Part shown: piece after piece, positions 62,178 to 64,000 of the stretch
Position numbering within the stretch: position 1 is the stretch's first letter
How the letters are laid out: every line of letters begins with the position of its first letter
NCBI GenBank assembly: GCA_016720925.1
Contig: JADKJR010000008.1
Coordinates: 124,001-188,000, forward strand
Reading direction: 5' to 3'
Origin: Betaproteobacteria bacterium
GTDB taxonomy: Bacteria; Pseudomonadota; Gammaproteobacteria; Burkholderiales; Usitatibacteraceae
Length of the DNA stretch: 64,000 bases
The notes under the pieces: model-generated
What the model saw: only the letters and a program-made list of their open reading frames with translations
Told to the model about the DNA's origin: nothing
Database searches by the model: none
Position numbers and translations under genes: made by a program

Positions 62178-63579
62178 CGACTCCCCCGCGCATTGAATTG
62201 CGGCTACGCTGGGCCAGCGCCGGGTAGTCATCGTCGGCGTTGGTCCCCGCAACATCATCGAATAATCCATCAAGGCTCACGCCCTTTTGCAAAACAATCT
62301 CGACCACGCGGCTGCTATCGATCTCGATCACGGGAAACATTTTTTCCGCCAACGAAATGTAGTAATTCGACAGGCGGTCCAGCGCGCGGCCGACGCCAAG
62401 ACCCAAGCCGGCTTTGGCCGCGTCGGCACCTTGAACGGTGGAGGTGGAGCCAAGAGGCGAAACCGAATAGGTCGTCGCACTCTGCTGCAAGGCGCTGCCG
62501 ATGCCGCTGGCCACCCCGGCCAGCAAGGCGTTCGCAAGGACCTGGCCCTGTTTGGAGATGAGCTTGCCGCGCAAGCCGGCTTTACCGTCTTCACCGAGAA
62601 CCCAGCCCTTGAGCGGCACGTCGATGGTATTGCCGTTCTTGGCGATACAAGACATCGATTCCGTGCGAATCATCGCGCGCTCGCTGCTCAAATCGCCATA
62701 GCCGGCGGCAACGACAAAACAATCCTTGATCTTCCCGCGGAACTTGTTCGGCAACACGGCGTGATCCATCACGCGCAGCAATACGGGGTGCGGATTCGAC
62801 TGCGCTTGCCCGCCCGTGGGCGCATCAAGCCCGCCGAGCAAAACAGAACGCCCGAAGGAACCGGATGGAATGTAGTTCGAGATGTTATGGATTTCCTTCT
62901 TCGGCTGTGCGCTGTTCCCCTCGATGGCGGCTTGCGCGCCAGGCGGGAGCTGGCCCGTCTGCGCGTTTGAGTTGGTCGCGCGCGGGGTCAGATCGACTGT
63001 GAATATCGGGGTGGTTTTCTCGGCGGCTACGGCCTGGGTGCCGGTGACGGCTGTTGGCAGTGCCGTTACCCCGCCCACAGGCGTGCGTGCCGCACCGAAG
63101 ATTTGTTGCGCGGAGTTCACACCTTGGGGCGCCTTGGGGTGAACTTGAGGCGCTCCCTGCGGCTGCCCTGGATACTGCGCCTGGGGCGGTGGGAGCGTGG
63201 AGTCCGGGGGCAGGCCAGGATAGGCGCTTGCGGGAAGCGGCGCGCCGGCTGCGGACGAAGACAACGCCGTCGCACCGGCATTGCCTTTGACTTGGTTGAG
63301 CGCGTCGCTCAACTCCTTAACCTGCTTTTTCAGGGTGGCGATGTCGGCCCCTGCGGAGCCTATCCACGAATCCTGCGGACTCACCTGCGAGCCGGGTGTC
63401 ACTATTTTCTCGATCGGCTTGGAAGCGGGCGCGGTTAGTGGCGTCGTGCCGGTGAACAGCACGCCGAGAAAGGACACCGCGAGCACGCCAATGGCGATCG
63501 TGCCAAGCCAGAACCATTGTTTGCGTTTGACCGCGGCGGGATCATCGATCTTGCCGGCCGGCGACGGGTTATCACTCAT
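62170..63579 (-). CDS. traB: conjugation core protein TraB (VirB10-like)
   Basis: 469 residues from the ATG at 63579 (MSDNPSPAGKIDDPAAVKRK), which overlaps the traK stop; earlier in-frame codons belong to traK. One inner-membrane helix (WFWLGTIAIGVLAVSFLGVL), a coiled-coil (ADIATLKKQVKELSDALNQV), a Pro-rich periplasmic stretch (LPASAYPGLPPDSTLPPPQA) and the beta domain (RVMDHAVLPNKFRGKIKDCF, LRGKLISKQGQVLANALLAG). TraB spans both membranes in the core complex. Confidence 0.94.
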   Translation of the reverse strand: MSDNPSPAGKIDDPAAVKRKQWFWLGTIAIGVLAVSFLGVLFTGTTPLTAPASKPIEKIVTPGSQVSPQDSWIGSAGADIATLKKQVKELSDALNQVKGNAGATALSSSAAGAPLPASAYPGLPPDSTLPPPQAQYPGQPQGAPQVHPKAPQGVNSAQQIFGAARTPVGGVTALPTAVTGTQAVAAEKTTPIFTVDLTPRATNSNAQTGQLPPGAQAAIEGNSAQPKKEIHNISNYIPSGSFGRSVLLGGLDAPTGGQAQSNPHPVLLRVMDHAVLPNKFRGKIKDCFVVAAGYGDLSSERAMIRTESMSCIAKNGNTIDVPLKGWVLGEDGKAGLRGKLISKQGQVLANALLAGVASGIGSALQQSATTYSVSPLGSTSTVQGADAAKAGLGLGVGRALDRLSNYYISLAEKMFPVIEIDSSRVVEIVLQKGVSLDGLFDDVAGTNADDDYPALAQRSRNSMRGGVDD

Positions 63580-64000
63580 TGCGGCCCCTCTCGCGCACGA
63601 TGAAGACGTTGGTGGCCTCAAAGGGCGCGAGAGTGAGCTGCTCGACCGAAGCGGCGACCACTCCCTCCTTGTAGAACTCCTGTTCTTCGAGAACCATTTG
63701 CCGATTCGTGAGGTTCGTCATGACGTAGTGATCGGCAACCAGGCCTGCGCCCATCAATTGCCGGCGCAACGTGAAGCGGGTTTCCGCCCACAGCGGAACG
63801 TTGCGCGCGACCTCGCGAACCTCATACTCCGGCGGCGGGGTATCCGCCGTGGCGGCGATCAACAGATTCTTGATCGACCTCACGTAAGCGCTGCTTTTCA
63901 CGGGGCGCGCAGCGACGGCGCGTTGCGCGCTCGCCTTTTCCCGAATGATGATGCTGTCCGAGGGAATATCGACCGGAACAGCTAACATCGGAAAGGACGC
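63572..64000 (-). CDS. traK: conjugation core protein TraK, cut by window end
   Basis: C-terminal ~142 codons of TraK; the frame is open to base 64000, so the N-terminus with its signal peptide lies outside the window. The visible part, ADTPPPEYEVREVARNVPLW, RRQLMGAGLVADHYVMTNLT and LAPFEATNVFIVRER, matches the TraK C-terminal beta domain. TraK (VirB9 analogue) is the secretin-like outer-membrane ring component that interacts with TraV and TraB. Confidence 0.85.
   Translation of the reverse strand, partial: ASFPMLAVPVDIPSDSIIIREKASAQRAVAARPVKSSAYVRSIKNLLIAATADTPPPEYEVREVARNVPLWAETRFTLRRQLMGAGLVADHYVMTNLTNRQMVLEEQEFYKEGVVAASVEQLTLAPFEATNVFIVRERGRNE

Overview
The window reads as roughly 60% GC proteobacterial DNA, most likely from a betaproteobacterium. 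This is inferred from a decayed Bug/TctC-type tricarboxylate receptor gene, IS66/IS21/IS3/IS630 elements and the enzyme families; no rRNA, tRNA or taxonomic marker is present. It is accessory DNA: two catabolic blocks joined by insertion-sequence scars, then the mating-pair-formation genes of an F-type conjugation system. No transcriptional regulator, integrase, relaxase, CRISPR array or replication origin was recognised.

Bases 1-19505 (+ strand) form a dense catabolic run: VOC protein, DUF1838 protein, FAD oxidoreductase, family III CoA-transferase, HyuA/HyuB-type ATP-dependent amidohydrolase (hyuA broken by an apparent one-base deletion), acyl-CoA synthetase, bicupin with a histidine-rich tail, membrane protein, nitrilase-superfamily hydrolase, aldehyde dehydrogenase, cysteine hydrolase and two NodB/PuuE-like deacetylases. 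Several C-N bond hydrolases beside CoA-activating and redox enzymes suggest breakdown of a nitrogen-containing, perhaps cyclic amide, compound. The substrate is not known.

Bases 19530-23310 are a nested mobile element: a complete IS66-family element (19793-23251, with terminal inverted repeats and a perfect 8-bp target duplication) sits inside the istA gene of a truncated IS21-family element. Bases 23518-27353 (- strand) encode a two-subunit molybdopterin enzyme of the pyrogallol-phloroglucinol transhydroxylase type whose large subunit carries an extra N-terminal SCP2-like domain. Degenerate IS3-family ends at about 28.0 kb and 34.2 kb, in opposite orientation, bracket a block of VOC, MFS, quinone-oxidoreductase-like and DUF1330 genes. 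A 5'-truncated IS630 transposase follows.

Bases 35532-46427 hold a flavin (PPOX) protein, an amidohydrolase-fold protein, the TctC pseudogene, then a tight operon of CoA-transferase, two consecutive isopropylmalate-isomerase-like leuCD pairs and a NiCoT-type metal transporter, ending with a TonB-receptor stub fused by overlap to a GlcD-like flavoprotein.

Bases 46512-64000 (- strand) are an F-type type IV secretion operon, read right to left: traK (cut by the window edge), traB, dsbC-like, traV, traC, trbI, S26 peptidase, traW, traU, trbC, traN, a small exported protein, traF, traH, traG and two small genes. traH ends in an implausible poly-G/poly-C block (about 49970-50370) that looks like a sequencing or assembly artefact. 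Several genes here and elsewhere are broken by indels that can be repaired by one base in a short homopolymer, so many frameshifts may be sequence errors rather than pseudogenes.
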